Assembly (NCBI GenBank): GCA_964388445.1
Contig: CAYMAI010000002.1
Coordinates: 1 to 64,000 of the forward strand
DNA from: CAYMAI01 sp964388445
GTDB lineage: Bacteria; 4484-113; JAGGVC01
Direction: 5' to 3'
DNA length: 64,000 nucleotides
Shown here in pieces: positions 55,831 to 63,893 of the stretch. Below the pieces are notes generated by a model that worked only from the letters and a program-made list of their open reading frames with translations, searched no databases and was not told the origin of the DNA. How positions within the stretch are numbered: position 1 is the stretch's first letter; the number at the start of each line of letters is the position of its first letter. A program made the translations under genes and the position numbers.

Positions 55831-56632
55831 GTCCAAAAGCTCAATCGTTCTGCTTGCGGCGATTGTAATAGTCGCTGCCTATATCGTTTTCGGACTGGCA
55901 TCTCGCATCGGGAAAAAGCCGGAAATCGCTCGTCCGGCGCAAACGGGCGAATGGGCGCGAGCGCACAGCCTTTTGCTGAACATGGATTACGAATTTAGGC
56001 CGGACACCTTCGTCGTCGTCGAAGGTCCGGACCTCGACTATAAACTAAGCATGGTTTCACCGGACTGGGGCATTTTCGTGACCAGTTTGAAAGGATTCGC
56101 CAAGGCGTTTATTTACGCGCAAAAGCCGAGCGCCGAATTTTACAGACTGCTGGGGGACAGCGACCTTTACAAATGGGAGCAGGCGCATAAACTGACAGCA
56201 TCCGAACCCGCATACAAGATTTTCCAGAAGGACGGAGCAGACCACCTGCGCCAGGATTACACTTTCGACGTGAAGGCAAACACGCCGCTGCCGGGCTATT
56301 TTCCTGTGGAACTCGTTAAAAGCGTGAAAGACGGGAAAATCACGAAAATCGCGGGCGGTGCGTTTTATTACGTTTCACCGGAGGACGTATATATAGTTCA
56401 TTTCATTGCGCCTTTTCCCGTGCCCGACGGCGTCTATTCTCTATTGGAAGAAACCGTCGCCCGAATGAAATTCGGAGTGGGAACGAAACCGCGCGAACAA
56501 TCCGGGGACGGCGGAGAACCGTCGGCGAATCCGGAACCGGTGAATCCCGCGGAAGCGCCGGCAAGCCCGCCAGACCCACCCGCCGATAGCGGCGGAGGCG
56601 GGGGCGTAACTCCTCTTCCGCCGAATCTGTAA
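55823..56632 (+). CDS. membrane-anchored protein of unknown function, Pro-rich tail
   Basis: 269 residues. GTG start eight bases inside the nusB 3' end, so translation is probably coupled. A hydrophobic helix (about 7-27) anchors a globular outside domain (about 40-215); the last 55 residues are Pro/Glu/Gly-rich. No recognised family. Confidence 0.65.
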   Translation: MFKSKSSIVLLAAIVIVAAYIVFGLASRIGKKPEIARPAQTGEWARAHSLLLNMDYEFRPDTFVVVEGPDLDYKLSMVSPDWGIFVTSLKGFAKAFIYAQKPSAEFYRLLGDSDLYKWEQAHKLTASEPAYKIFQKDGADHLRQDYTFDVKANTPLPGYFPVELVKSVKDGKITKIAGGAFYYVSPEDVYIVHFIAPFPVPDGVYSLLEETVARMKFGVGTKPREQSGDGGEPSANPEPVNPAEAPASPPDPPADSGGGGGVTPLPPNL

Positions 56633-56684
56633 TACCTTACTAAACAAACCTTGACATAAACTAGGGCGGCGGCTTGCGCAAGTA

Positions 56685-56693
56685 TGGTATGCT
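56685..56693 (+). promoter_or_regulatory. extended -10 promoter of the cyclophilin gene
   Basis: TGGTATGCT, with the same TGG extension as at clpC and the NlpC gene. Start predicted near 56700. A TTGACA at 56651-56656 is too far away to be its -35. Confidence 0.35.
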
Positions 56694-56726
56694 TTTCGTT
56701 CACTTTACTTTTCGAGGTGATTTTTA

Positions 56727-57524
56727 ATGCGCGGTATCGTGGCATTACTATTGTTTTTGGCGCTGACAATGGCTTTTGCGGCCGGCTGTCAGGACAAGGA
56801 TTTGGCGGACGACGAACAGACGATGACCCAGCAGACGCCGTCCGACCCGGCTTCGGCAGACGATCCGGATGTATTGGGTGGAACCGAAGCGTCCGCCGGC
56901 GATGAAGGCGGCGAGGCAGCGGAAGGCGAAGCGGCCGAAGGCGAAGCCGCTGGAGAAACCGAAGGTACTGAAACTGAAACAGGAAGTGGAGACGGCATGA
57001 CGAATGGAACGCCCGCAGGGCCGACGGTGGTTTTCGAGACGACTAAGGGCAATATCGTGCTTTCGGTTCATCCGGAATGGTCGCCTCTCGGCGCGGTTCA
57101 CTTTATGGAACTGATCAACAGCGGCTTTTATAACGGCGCTCCGTGGTTCAGGGTTATCGACGGCTTCGTCGCGCAGTGCGGAATCGCCGCAGACCCTGCG
57201 CTCAACTCGAAGTGGGGCGAAAAGACCATTAACGACGAACCTGTCGTTCAGGGAAATACACGCGGAATGGTCGCATTCGGCAAGTCGGGCGCACCCAACA
57301 GCCGCAGCACCCACATATTCATCAACCTGGTTGACAACAGCAGAGGCCTCGACCCGCAGGGATTTTCGTGCTTCGCCGAGGTTATCGAGGGAATGGACGT
57401 GGCGGACAAGCTGACCCGCTGCGAGTTCGGCGATCAGGGCGCGCTTGCGGCACCGGGCGGACTCGACAAGTTCAAGGCTCAATATCCCGACGCGGACTAT
57501 ATCGTCAAAGCGTATTTGAAGTAG
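56727..57524 (+). CDS. lipoprotein cyclophilin-type peptidyl-prolyl isomerase
   Basis: 265 residues. Signal peptide with lipobox AAGC (Cys21), an acidic linker (about 22-95) containing short GEAAE repeats, then a cyclophilin domain (about 97-265) with NSGFYNGAPWFRVIDGFVAQCG (catalytic Arg in FRV), GMVAFGKSG, STHIFINL and CFAEVIEGMDV. It would help fold exported proteins. GAGGTGA lies six bases before the ATG; an intrinsic terminator follows. Confidence 0.9.
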   Translation: MRGIVALLLFLALTMAFAAGCQDKDLADDEQTMTQQTPSDPASADDPDVLGGTEASAGDEGGEAAEGEAAEGEAAGETEGTETETGSGDGMTNGTPAGPTVVFETTKGNIVLSVHPEWSPLGAVHFMELINSGFYNGAPWFRVIDGFVAQCGIAADPALNSKWGEKTINDEPVVQGNTRGMVAFGKSGAPNSRSTHIFINLVDNSRGLDPQGFSCFAEVIEGMDVADKLTRCEFGDQGALAAPGGLDKFKAQYPDADYIVKAYLK

Positions 57525-57550
57525 CTTTTTCGGCTAAAGGAATCTACATA

Positions 57551-57582
57551 GGCTTCCCTTCGGGGAAGCCTTTTCGCGTTTT
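57551..57582 (+). terminator. rho-independent terminator after the cyclophilin gene
   Basis: GGCTTCCC and GGGAAGCC form a perfect 8-bp stem closed by a TTCG tetraloop (57551-57570), followed by TTTTCGCGTTTT. 26 bases after the stop codon. Confidence 0.85.
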
Positions 57583-57656
57583 ATGCCGCATATAAACTCC
57601 ATCAATCGCAGTTTTTGCCGACTCGTAATTCCCTTTGCTTCGAATTGTAAATAAAA

Positions 57657-58301
57657 CTACTTATTCCGCTTAAAGGAAAACTTGTTTTCCCTGCCCGAAA
57701 AGAGCCTTTTGATATTTTCCCTGTGCGTATAAAAAACTAGAATAGTGAATAATATTCCGGCGGGTAAATAGAACTTGGCCTGCGGAAGAAAAACCGTCGT
57801 GAGCAAAAATGCCGCCGTGGCCAAAAGGCTGCCGAGCGAAACATATCTCGTCGCGGCGAAAACCGCGGCGAAAACCGCGAGCGGTATCGTAATCGCCCAT
57901 CCGAGAAGCCCCGTCAATACTCCGAGGCCGGTGCCGATGCCTTTTCCGCCTCTGAAACCGAGCCACGGCGTGAAAACCGCGCCGAGCATCGCCGCCAGCG
58001 CGACCGCCATTAGCACCGCGGCTTGCGTCCATCCGCCGGGGTCGCCCATCCCGACGCCGAGGTTGCGGCTGCAAAGAGCGACCGGCAAAAGTCCCTTCGC
58101 GATGTCGAGCGCGAAAACCGCAAGGCCGGGTTTCATCCCGTAAATGCGCATGACGTTGGTCATTCCGATGTTCCCGCTGCCGGCCTTACGAATGTCGGCT
58201 TTGTAAATCAGTTTGACGACCAGATATCCCCATGGAATGCTGCCCGAAAAAAACGCGGCAAGCATCCAAACAAGTACGCGCAAATGCCAGCTGTTTTCCA
58301 C
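57657..58301 (-). CDS. plsY: glycerol-3-phosphate acyltransferase PlsY
   Basis: A 214-residue membrane enzyme that moves acyl from acyl-phosphate to glycerol-3-phosphate. Motifs GSIPWGYLV, GSGNIGMTNVMR and FRGGKGIGTGLGVL are all present among about six helices. GTG start only six bases downstream of TATACT, with no ribosome site, so a leaderless mRNA is likely. Confidence 0.92.
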   Translation of the reverse strand: MENSWHLRVLVWMLAAFFSGSIPWGYLVVKLIYKADIRKAGSGNIGMTNVMRIYGMKPGLAVFALDIAKGLLPVALCSRNLGVGMGDPGGWTQAAVLMAVALAAMLGAVFTPWLGFRGGKGIGTGLGVLTGLLGWAITIPLAVFAAVFAATRYVSLGSLLATAAFLLTTVFLPQAKFYLPAGILFTILVFYTHRENIKRLFSGRENKFSFKRNK

Positions 58302-58307
58302 GCTCGA

Positions 58308-58313
58308 AGTATA
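58308..58313 (-). promoter_or_regulatory. leaderless -10 box of plsY
   Basis: TATACT, then TCGAGC, then the GTG. The start of RNA synthesis is predicted at the first base of the start codon. A TTGAAA lies 19 bases upstream. Confidence 0.5.
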
Positions 58314-58399
58314 GCCCTTTTTTTGCCGGTATTTTCAAAGCCGATATTTCTTGTTGTTGCTTTGCGGGCTATGGCGATTTCGTATTGGAAAAGCGGTGA

Positions 58400-58405
58400 T
58401 AGAAT
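58400..58405 (+). promoter_or_regulatory. leaderless -10 box of the permease gene
   Basis: TGA-extended TAGAAT, then TCCGGC, then GTG. This mirrors the divergent plsY promoter almost base for base in spacing. Confidence 0.5.
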
Positions 58406-58411
58406 TCCGGC

Positions 58412-59932
58412 GTGGGAATCGTACTAATCCTCCTTATATTGCTGATGGGGTTTTTGCTTTTCAGAAAGGCTCTGCCGGCAATACTTGCGCTTCCGGTTTT
58501 CGCAGTCCTGATTGCGCTTACGTCGCTTTTGCCGAAAGCGTTCGGCCAATTGCGGGAGGACGGTTTCGAAGGATTCGGGTCCGCACTCACGCCGCTTTAT
58601 GGCAACGTCATTCAGGACGGCGCGACGATGCTTGCGGCCGCGATTGCAGCGGTAATATTCGGCGCGATTCTGGCATCGCACATCAAGGCGACAGGCGTTG
58701 CGGAACAAATCGTGCGTTTCGCGGCGGAGTTCGGCGGCGATTCGCCCTTCGCTCTCGCGATTATCCTGTCCCTCGTAACGGCGCTTTTGTTCACGACGCT
58801 CGGCGGGCTCGGCGCAGTCATCATGGTTGCGACGCTCACGCTGCCGGTTATGCGTTCCGTAGGTATTTCCGCGAGGACCGCGGGGGCTTCGTTTCTGTTC
58901 GCGCTTTCGCTGGGCGGTACGCTCAATCCGGTCAACTGGCAGGCATACAAAGAAATTCTCGGTCTCGAAAGCGATAGAATTATTAAATTCGCGCTTACGG
59001 TTTTCATAGTTTTCGCCATAGCAACGGTTTTCTATCTGGCTTTCAAGTTGATACGAACGGTCGCTGCAAAAATTATCGTGGTGGCGATTACTGCGGCGGT
59101 TGTCGGGCTTGCCGCAGCGCTCGTAAGTTCAGGGTTTATGGCCGGTTTCATTCGCGGGGCCGGAATCGCCGCGCTCGCGCTGTTAATCGCGGCGCTTGCC
59201 GCACTTTGGCTGGCGGTCATTATCCGGTTCATTGCCGTCAACATTGCAAAATCCGGCGGAATTCCAGCTCCGGCTAAACCTCATTTTCTGGCGTACGCCG
59301 CCGTGCTCGTACCGCTGTTTCATTTGCTCGCGGATACTTTGGCACGAGCAATCATTCCGGAATATGCCGAATCGGGAATTACGATACCGTTTATCGCGGC
59401 GCTCGCGCTTGGAATTTTTTATTCATTTCTTGCGTCGTTCCGCCGAAGGTCGAGAAATATGGACATATTAATGAAGTCCATTTTCGAGGGCTTCAAAGAC
59501 GCCGCGCCCGCCGCGCTGTTGATGATGGGAATCGGAATGCTTTTGAAAGCCACAATGCTTCCCGAAACTTCGCAAGCGGTCCAGCCGCTGATAACCGGAT
59601 TGATTCCGCAAGGGCCGGTTTCGTACGTCCTTACGTTCACGCTTCTCGCGCCGCTTGCGCTCTATCGCGGGCCTTTAAATCTTTGGGGAATGGGGAGCGG
59701 GCTTATCGGCGTGCTTCTCGGAACCGGCACGCTCGGCGCGCCGATGCTGATGGCGGCGTTTTTCAGCGTGGGGATGATGCAGGGAGTCTGCGATCCGACG
59801 AACACACACAACGTTTGGATCGCGAATCATGAAGGAGTGGACGTCGCGGATTTGACGAAGGAAACCGTGCCGTGGGTGTGGCCCGGCGTGATGTTGTGTT
59901 TGATTGCGGCGGTGTTTTTCGCGGGCGTATAG
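58412..59932 (+). CDS. ion-transporter-superfamily permease (GntP/citrate-like)
   Basis: A 506-residue membrane protein with about 12-13 helices. LSLGGTLNPVNWQAYKEI in the first half and YRGPLNLWGMGSG with CDPTNTHNVWIA in the second half look like paired substrate-binding hairpins of the ion transporter superfamily. It might carry a carboxylate or sugar acid. GTG start and no ribosome site. Specific substrate not deducible; NhaC-type antiporter is an alternative. Confidence 0.55.
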   Translation: MGIVLILLILLMGFLLFRKALPAILALPVFAVLIALTSLLPKAFGQLREDGFEGFGSALTPLYGNVIQDGATMLAAAIAAVIFGAILASHIKATGVAEQIVRFAAEFGGDSPFALAIILSLVTALLFTTLGGLGAVIMVATLTLPVMRSVGISARTAGASFLFALSLGGTLNPVNWQAYKEILGLESDRIIKFALTVFIVFAIATVFYLAFKLIRTVAAKIIVVAITAAVVGLAAALVSSGFMAGFIRGAGIAALALLIAALAALWLAVIIRFIAVNIAKSGGIPAPAKPHFLAYAAVLVPLFHLLADTLARAIIPEYAESGITIPFIAALALGIFYSFLASFRRRSRNMDILMKSIFEGFKDAAPAALLMMGIGMLLKATMLPETSQAVQPLITGLIPQGPVSYVLTFTLLAPLALYRGPLNLWGMGSGLIGVLLGTGTLGAPMLMAAFFSVGMMQGVCDPTNTHNVWIANHEGVDVADLTKETVPWVWPGVMLCLIAAVFFAGV

Positions 59933-59965
59933 CGGGATTATTCAGGCGCGCGCGTGCGAAAATGC

Positions 59966-59982
59966 GGCGGCGAGACGCCGCC
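59966..59982. repeat. short GC-rich palindrome
   Basis: GGCGGCG, AGA, CGCCGCC. A 7-bp perfect stem 34 bases after the permease stop; no T-run follows, so not a standard terminator. Confidence 0.5.
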
Positions 59983-59994
59983 AGTCCTAGAAGT

Positions 59995-60061
59995 AGGTAG
60001 GGAACGGGTTTACCCCGTTCCGTATTTCAATTTGGGATGGGGATAAACCCCATCCCTACCT
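59995..60061. repeat. composite inverted hairpin element A
   Basis: An outer stem AGGTAGGGA/TCCCTACCT encloses two hairpins: GGAACGGG/CCCGTTCC (60001-60021) and GGGATGGGG/CCCCATCCC (60034-60056), separated by 12 A/T-rich bases. The second half reversed aligns with the first over about 27 bases. The differences fall on paired stem positions (AC with GT becoming TG with CA), so pairing is preserved. This is the layout of REP/BIME-type elements. Confidence 0.7.
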
Positions 60062-60080
60062 CGCTTTTTGCATCTGGATT

Positions 60081-60148
60081 TCATGGAGGGCGGACTTTCC
60101 AGTCCGCCAATCCCTATTTTGCGGGGTTGGAAAACCCCGCCTCCATGA
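60081..60148. repeat. composite inverted hairpin element B
   Basis: An outer stem TCATGGAGG/CCTCCATGA encloses GGCGGACT/AGTCCGCC with loop TTCC (60089-60108) and GCGGGGTT/AACCCCGC with loop GGAA (60121-60140), again 12 bases apart. The second half is the reverse of the first, with compensating changes. Same architecture as element A but a different sequence family. Confidence 0.7.
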
Positions 60149-60461
60149 TTAATTTCTTCCGGGGGAGCCGCAAATCTTTCGATTTTATTTCGGTTTCCAT
60201 CCGGTATTTCGATTGGTTTCCTTTCGAATTCCCGATGGCTCACCGTATTAAAAAAGTTCGATTTGCGGCTTCGACCCCGGAATGAGCCCCTAACCTTCGC
60301 GCACGCCGCATTTAGCAACACGCACTCCGGGTTATAGTCGAGCTGCCCAGCCCGTCGTCCTTTTGCATGCAACCCCTCAGCCGGATTTTTTTAGATTTCC
60401 AAAGCGGAAACAAATCTGCTTCGGAATAAAAACCCGGCCTAACGCTCGCCACTTACAGGAC

Positions 60462-60477
60462 CGAGTCTTGCGACTCG
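60462..60477. repeat. short hairpin
   Basis: CGAGTC and GACTCG around TTGC. A 6-bp stem, no T-run. It may belong to the same class of scattered palindromes. Confidence 0.35.
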
Positions 60478-60601
60478 CAGCAAATCATTGGTACCAGATT
60501 TCCCTGCCACATTCATGATAGCAAACTTTTGTCAAGTCTTTCACGAAAACGGAAGCCATTTATAAAAAATCTCTCGCGCTTGACTTTCAGCCGCACATTC
60601 A

Positions 60602-60610
60602 TGCTAGACT
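60602..60610 (+). promoter_or_regulatory. promoter of the small lipoprotein gene
   Basis: TGC-extended TAGACT, with TTGACT 19 bases upstream (60580-60585). The ATG follows after nine bases, leaving a leader of about three bases and no ribosome site. Confidence 0.45.
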
Positions 60611-60619
60611 TGACGCTCA

Positions 60620-61135
60620 ATGTTTTGGGGCAGGAATCGAACAGGGGCATTCTCCGGCAGGCCATCGGCAAACCGCTTTGCGGCAGCCTCAGGCCGCCGT
60701 TTTTCCGCGCTCGCAGCAACCAAACTCAAAAATGCAGGTGTTTCCGTTCTATCCGCTTTTTTGGCTGCGATGATTGCGCTTTCGCTTTCGGGATGTTCCG
60801 GTTCGAACCCGTCTTCGCCGGCATTGAATCTGTCCGGAAACTGGGAAGGCCTTGTTACGGGAGAATCGGGCAGCGCGGAAATCGCGCTCGAAATCGTTCT
60901 CGATGAACATGGCCGTGCAACCGCCAGTCTGTCCATCCCCACCATGCCGAATCTCGACGAAGCCACCGGTTGGGGGCGCGTCGAAGGCGGCTCGATTTCG
61001 CTTGCACATACGGACAAGGCCAAGCGCGGTGTTTTCCTTACCGGAGTGGCGGATTCGATTCTTGCCGAGATTACCGGGCAAATTGCGGTATCCGACAGCT
61101 CCGGCATTTTGACTTTCAGCGTATTTAGACAGTGA
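60620..61135 (+). CDS. small lipoprotein of unknown function
   Basis: 171 residues. A long basic N-region with RR precedes a hydrophobic core and the lipobox LSGC (Cys59). The mature part (about 110 residues) starts NLSGNWEGLVTG and reads like a short beta barrel, but I do not recognise the family. Its stop overlaps the next gene by four bases (GTGA), so the two are coupled. Confidence 0.65.
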   Translation: MFWGRNRTGAFSGRPSANRFAAASGRRFSALAATKLKNAGVSVLSAFLAAMIALSLSGCSGSNPSSPALNLSGNWEGLVTGESGSAEIALEIVLDEHGRATASLSIPTMPNLDEATGWGRVEGGSISLAHTDKAKRGVFLTGVADSILAEITGQIAVSDSSGILTFSVFRQ

Positions 61136-62019
61136 GTTTTATCGCAAAGTTTTTTTCGGCCGCGGCTTTTGCGGCCATAATCGTAATGTCGCCGCCAGCG
61201 TCGGGCTTCGTGCTCGGCGAAAACGAAGCGGCGCAGGCGTACGCGCATTCCCCCGCAGTATTTCTGGTGCTCGAAAACGCGCGGCTGCGGCTCGGCTATA
61301 TGCCCGCTAGCATCGGGGAGCTTTTTGCAAACGAGGGGCTTTCGATTTCGCCTGAGCATCTCGGCCTGGATGCCGCCGCACCAGTATCGCCGAATCAGGA
61401 AATCGAGCTCGACGGCGTGAAAATCGTGGAGGGGTTTGCGGATCTCGAAATACCGGCGCCGGTTATGTTCCGCTACGAATTCGATCCGGGGAATTCGAGA
61501 ATCGAGGTTTCAGACCGGGGAGCGCCGGGCATCGAGCGCGTTACCGTTCGCAGATATTATGACGACGGCGGCGCGCTTGTCGGCGAATCGAAATCGCAAA
61601 AGATTTTGAAACAGCCCGTGCGCAGACTGGTGATTATGCACATCGGCCTTACGGACTATTTTTCGCCGACGTTCAAGCAGCTTCTCGACAATCCGATACT
61701 CGGAACCGACGTGCCGCCGCCGGCAAAATTTTCGCGAAAACTAAAGTGCGAATCAACGGCGTATTATCCCGGCGTCGGTAGCAACGGAAAGTGGGCCGGG
61801 CGAACCGCGATGGGATACGAGTCGCGTCCGGGAAGAGTCGCTGTGGATCCAAACGTGATTCCGCTTGGAAGCAGGCTCTACGTCGAGGGTTACGGATACT
61901 GCGTCGCCGTTGACACGGGCGGGGCGATTAAAGGCAACAAAATCGACGTTTGCTTTGCGACAATAGAGGAATGTTACAGATACGGCAGGCGGACCATAGA
62001 AGTCTACGTATTGGATTAG
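61132..62019 (+). CDS. exported G5 and 3D domain cell-wall protein
   Basis: 295 residues. Signal peptide (about 1-25), a G5-like domain (about 95-165, PAPVMFRYEFDPGNSRIEV to PVRRLVIMH), and a C-terminal 3D domain (about 200-295) with TAYYPGVG, RVAVDPNVIPLGSRLYV, DTGGAIKGNKIDV and the three conserved Asp. Resembles YabE/Rpf-type murein hydrolases of Gram-positives. GTG start coupled to the preceding lipoprotein gene. Confidence 0.85.
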   Translation: MSFIAKFFSAAAFAAIIVMSPPASGFVLGENEAAQAYAHSPAVFLVLENARLRLGYMPASIGELFANEGLSISPEHLGLDAAAPVSPNQEIELDGVKIVEGFADLEIPAPVMFRYEFDPGNSRIEVSDRGAPGIERVTVRRYYDDGGALVGESKSQKILKQPVRRLVIMHIGLTDYFSPTFKQLLDNPILGTDVPPPAKFSRKLKCESTAYYPGVGSNGKWAGRTAMGYESRPGRVAVDPNVIPLGSRLYVEGYGYCVAVDTGGAIKGNKIDVCFATIEECYRYGRRTIEVYVLD

Positions 62020-62086
62020 GTTTGCCTTTTTCCGCAATGGAATAGCGTCAAATTCGCTGCAGTCTCGATTCCGGCGTTGAACCGCT

Positions 62087-62653
62087 TTATTCCCCCGATG
62101 CAAATGAAAGAAACGAAAGCTCCGTTCCGCCGTGAATTTTCCTTTTGAATTCGGTTAATCCGCCTCTTTCCAGCCCACCCGCTTCTCCGGCCGCAAATTG
62201 ACAGGCGATTACCGCGCCCGAATCGAGAACGCCCGCTGCGAGCAATGCGGCAAGCGTTTTTTCGACCATTCCCCTTCCCTGCGGCGGCGCGACGAAAACC
62301 ACGCCGTAATGTCTGCCGGTTTTTCCGAGGCGCGGAATTTCACGGAATGCGTCGCCTCGAACGATTTCCACTTGCGATTCGATGCCCAAACCGCGCACGT
62401 TTCCGGCAATAATTTTCGCCGCTGCAGGCGATAGTTCGATAATCGCCGCACTGCCGGCGCCGTTCGAAATCGCTTCGATGGAATAACTGCCGCTTCCCCC
62501 GAAAACGTCCAGCACCGCCGCTCCTTCAAGATACGGGCGAAGCGTGTCTATCACGGCTTTGCGGATGCGCGAAAGCGGCGGGCGCGTCACGCCTGTTCCT
62601 TCCAGAGTTTCGATTGTTCTGCCTTTCAAGCTGCCCGACAGCACTTTGAGCAT
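62087..62653 (-). CDS. rsmD: RsmD-like 16S rRNA guanine-N2 methyltransferase
   Basis: 188 residues. RVLSG-type start (MLKVLSGSLKGRTIETLEG), RPPLSRIRKAVIDTL, SAM motif VLDVFGGSGSYSIEA at 47-61. The catalytic DPPY/DPPF motif reads APPQ at 122-125, so the usual Asp is missing. ATG at 62653 chosen because a TATAAT lies just upstream; an upstream TTG would add 23 residues that look unlike RsmD. Activity is uncertain. Confidence 0.75.
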   Translation of the reverse strand: MLKVLSGSLKGRTIETLEGTGVTRPPLSRIRKAVIDTLRPYLEGAAVLDVFGGSGSYSIEAISNGAGSAAIIELSPAAAKIIAGNVRGLGIESQVEIVRGDAFREIPRLGKTGRHYGVVFVAPPQGRGMVEKTLAALLAAGVLDSGAVIACQFAAGEAGGLERGGLTEFKRKIHGGTELSFLSFASGE

Positions 62654-62663
62654 GTCAGGCGGA

Positions 62664-62669
62664 ATTATA
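62664..62669 (-). promoter_or_regulatory. near-leaderless -10 box of rsmD
   Basis: TATAAT, then TCCGCC and TGAC before the ATG. A leader of about four bases is predicted, with no ribosome site and no -35 box. Confidence 0.4.
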
Positions 62670-62776
62670 GCCAAAGCGGCATAAATGCGTGCATTGCGCT
62701 TGATAAAAAAACTCAAGCCCAATCTACATTTCGTTGCTTGAGCTAAATTGAACTTATTTTGTGAAGGAAACGGCTA

Positions 62777-62782
62777 TATAAT
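62777..62782 (+). promoter_or_regulatory. -10 box of the HMG-CoA synthase gene
   Basis: TATAAT with a weak -35. Start near 62790; AGGAG lies nine bases before the ATG. Confidence 0.45.
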
Positions 62783-62834
62783 GGTGTGCGCGCGAATCGA
62801 TTTGTTGCGCACGATTATCCAGGAGTGATGTTTT

Positions 62835-63884
62835 ATGGCTGGAATCATAGGCTGGGGCGCGCACGTTCCCCGGTTCAGAATCAAAGTCGAAGAAATCGCC
62901 AAGGTTTGGGGCGCGGACGCGCAGAGCTATAAGAAAGGCTTGCAGGTTCACGAAAAAAGCGTCCCCGCGCCCGACCAGGACACGATTACGTTTTCGGCGG
63001 AAGCGGCGAAACGGGCGATAATCCGCGCCGGCATCGGCGGCGAGGACATAGGCAGCATTTACATCGGCAGCGAGTCGCACCCGTACGCAGTGAAACCGTC
63101 CGGCACTATCGTCGCGGAAGTCATCGGCGCGTGCCCGTCGGTACACGTGGCGGACTTCGAGTTCGCGTGCAAGGCGGGAAGCGAGGCTATGTTCGTCGCG
63201 TTCAGCCAGGTCAAAGCCGGAACGGTGAAATACGCGCTCGCAATCGGCGGGGACACCTCGCAAGGCGCGCCGGGCGACGCTCTCGAATATACGGCAAGCG
63301 CGGGCGCGGCGGCGTTCATTTTCGGCGAAGGTAACGAAGCCGCCACGTGCGATTATACCTACAGCTGGACGACCGATACGCCGGACTTCTGGCGCAGGGA
63401 ATATGAGCATTATCCGCGTCACGCCAGCCGGTTCACCGGCGAGCCGGCATATTTCGCGACGCTGATTCCGGCGGCGAAGAAGATAATGGAAATGGCGGGG
63501 ATGACCGCGAAAGATTTCGCGTTTTGCACGTTCCACCAGCCGAACGGAAAATTCCCGATGCGGGCGGCCGAAATGCTGGGATTTACGCGGGAGCAAAACC
63601 AAACCGGCTGGCTCGTGCCGTGGCTTGGAAACACATATAGCGGAGCGTCGCCACTAGGCCTGACCGCGATTCTCGACATCGCGAAGCCGGGCGACAAAAT
63701 CCTGATGGTGAGTTACGGCAGCGGCGCCGGAAGCGACGCGTTTATATTCACCGTCACGGACAGAATCAAGGAACTTCAAAACCTGACCGACCACACGCGC
63801 GCGATGCTCGACGGCGACAAGAAATATTTGGAATACGGCGCGTACGCGAAATTCCGCGGAAAGATCAGGAAGATCGAGGACTAG
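62835..63884 (+). CDS. archaeal-type hydroxymethylglutaryl-CoA synthase
   Basis: A 349-residue thiolase-fold enzyme joining acetyl-CoA and acetoacetyl-CoA. The short form of archaea and some bacteria: GSESHPYAVKP (Glu80), DFEFACKAG (Cys112), QGAPGDALEYTASAG, TDTPDFWRR, FHQPNGKFP (His234) and GNTYSG. The catalytic Glu-Cys-His set is intact. In archaea it sits with a thiolase and a DUF35 protein; a thiolase-like gene follows nine bases later. It may feed mevalonate or a related beta-keto acid pathway. Confidence 0.92.
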   Translation: MAGIIGWGAHVPRFRIKVEEIAKVWGADAQSYKKGLQVHEKSVPAPDQDTITFSAEAAKRAIIRAGIGGEDIGSIYIGSESHPYAVKPSGTIVAEVIGACPSVHVADFEFACKAGSEAMFVAFSQVKAGTVKYALAIGGDTSQGAPGDALEYTASAGAAAFIFGEGNEAATCDYTYSWTTDTPDFWRREYEHYPRHASRFTGEPAYFATLIPAAKKIMEMAGMTAKDFAFCTFHQPNGKFPMRAAEMLGFTREQNQTGWLVPWLGNTYSGASPLGLTAILDIAKPGDKILMVSYGSGAGSDAFIFTVTDRIKELQNLTDHTRAMLDGDKKYLEYGAYAKFRGKIRKIED

Positions 63885-63893
63885 GAGACGGAA

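Larger units (their letters stand above)
59933..60619. other. gene-free stretch with many hairpins
   Basis: This 687-base region has no credible gene. It holds a GGCGGCG/CGCCGCC hairpin (59966-59982), two composite elements (59995-60061 and 60081-60148), a CGAGTC/GACTCG hairpin (60462-60477) and the promoter of the next gene near its end. I see nothing else recognisable in 60149-60460. Confidence 0.7.

Noticed and set aside
55060..55836. Upstream extension of the TPR-like lipoprotein gene to 612 codons
   Set aside because: It would run antisense through nusB. The ATG at 55059 has a ribosome site and starts a proper lipoprotein signal.
56651..56693. TTGACA (56651-56656) as -35 for the cyclophilin promoter
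   Set aside because: It is about 31 bases from the -10 box, far beyond the usual 16-18.
59966..60148. A CRISPR array or intrinsic terminators
   Set aside because: There are no equal direct repeats with spacers, and no T-runs follow the stems. The units are inverted, not direct.
62754..63602. A 282-codon minus-strand open frame
   Set aside because: Antisense to the HMG-CoA synthase gene, whose catalytic residues are all present.
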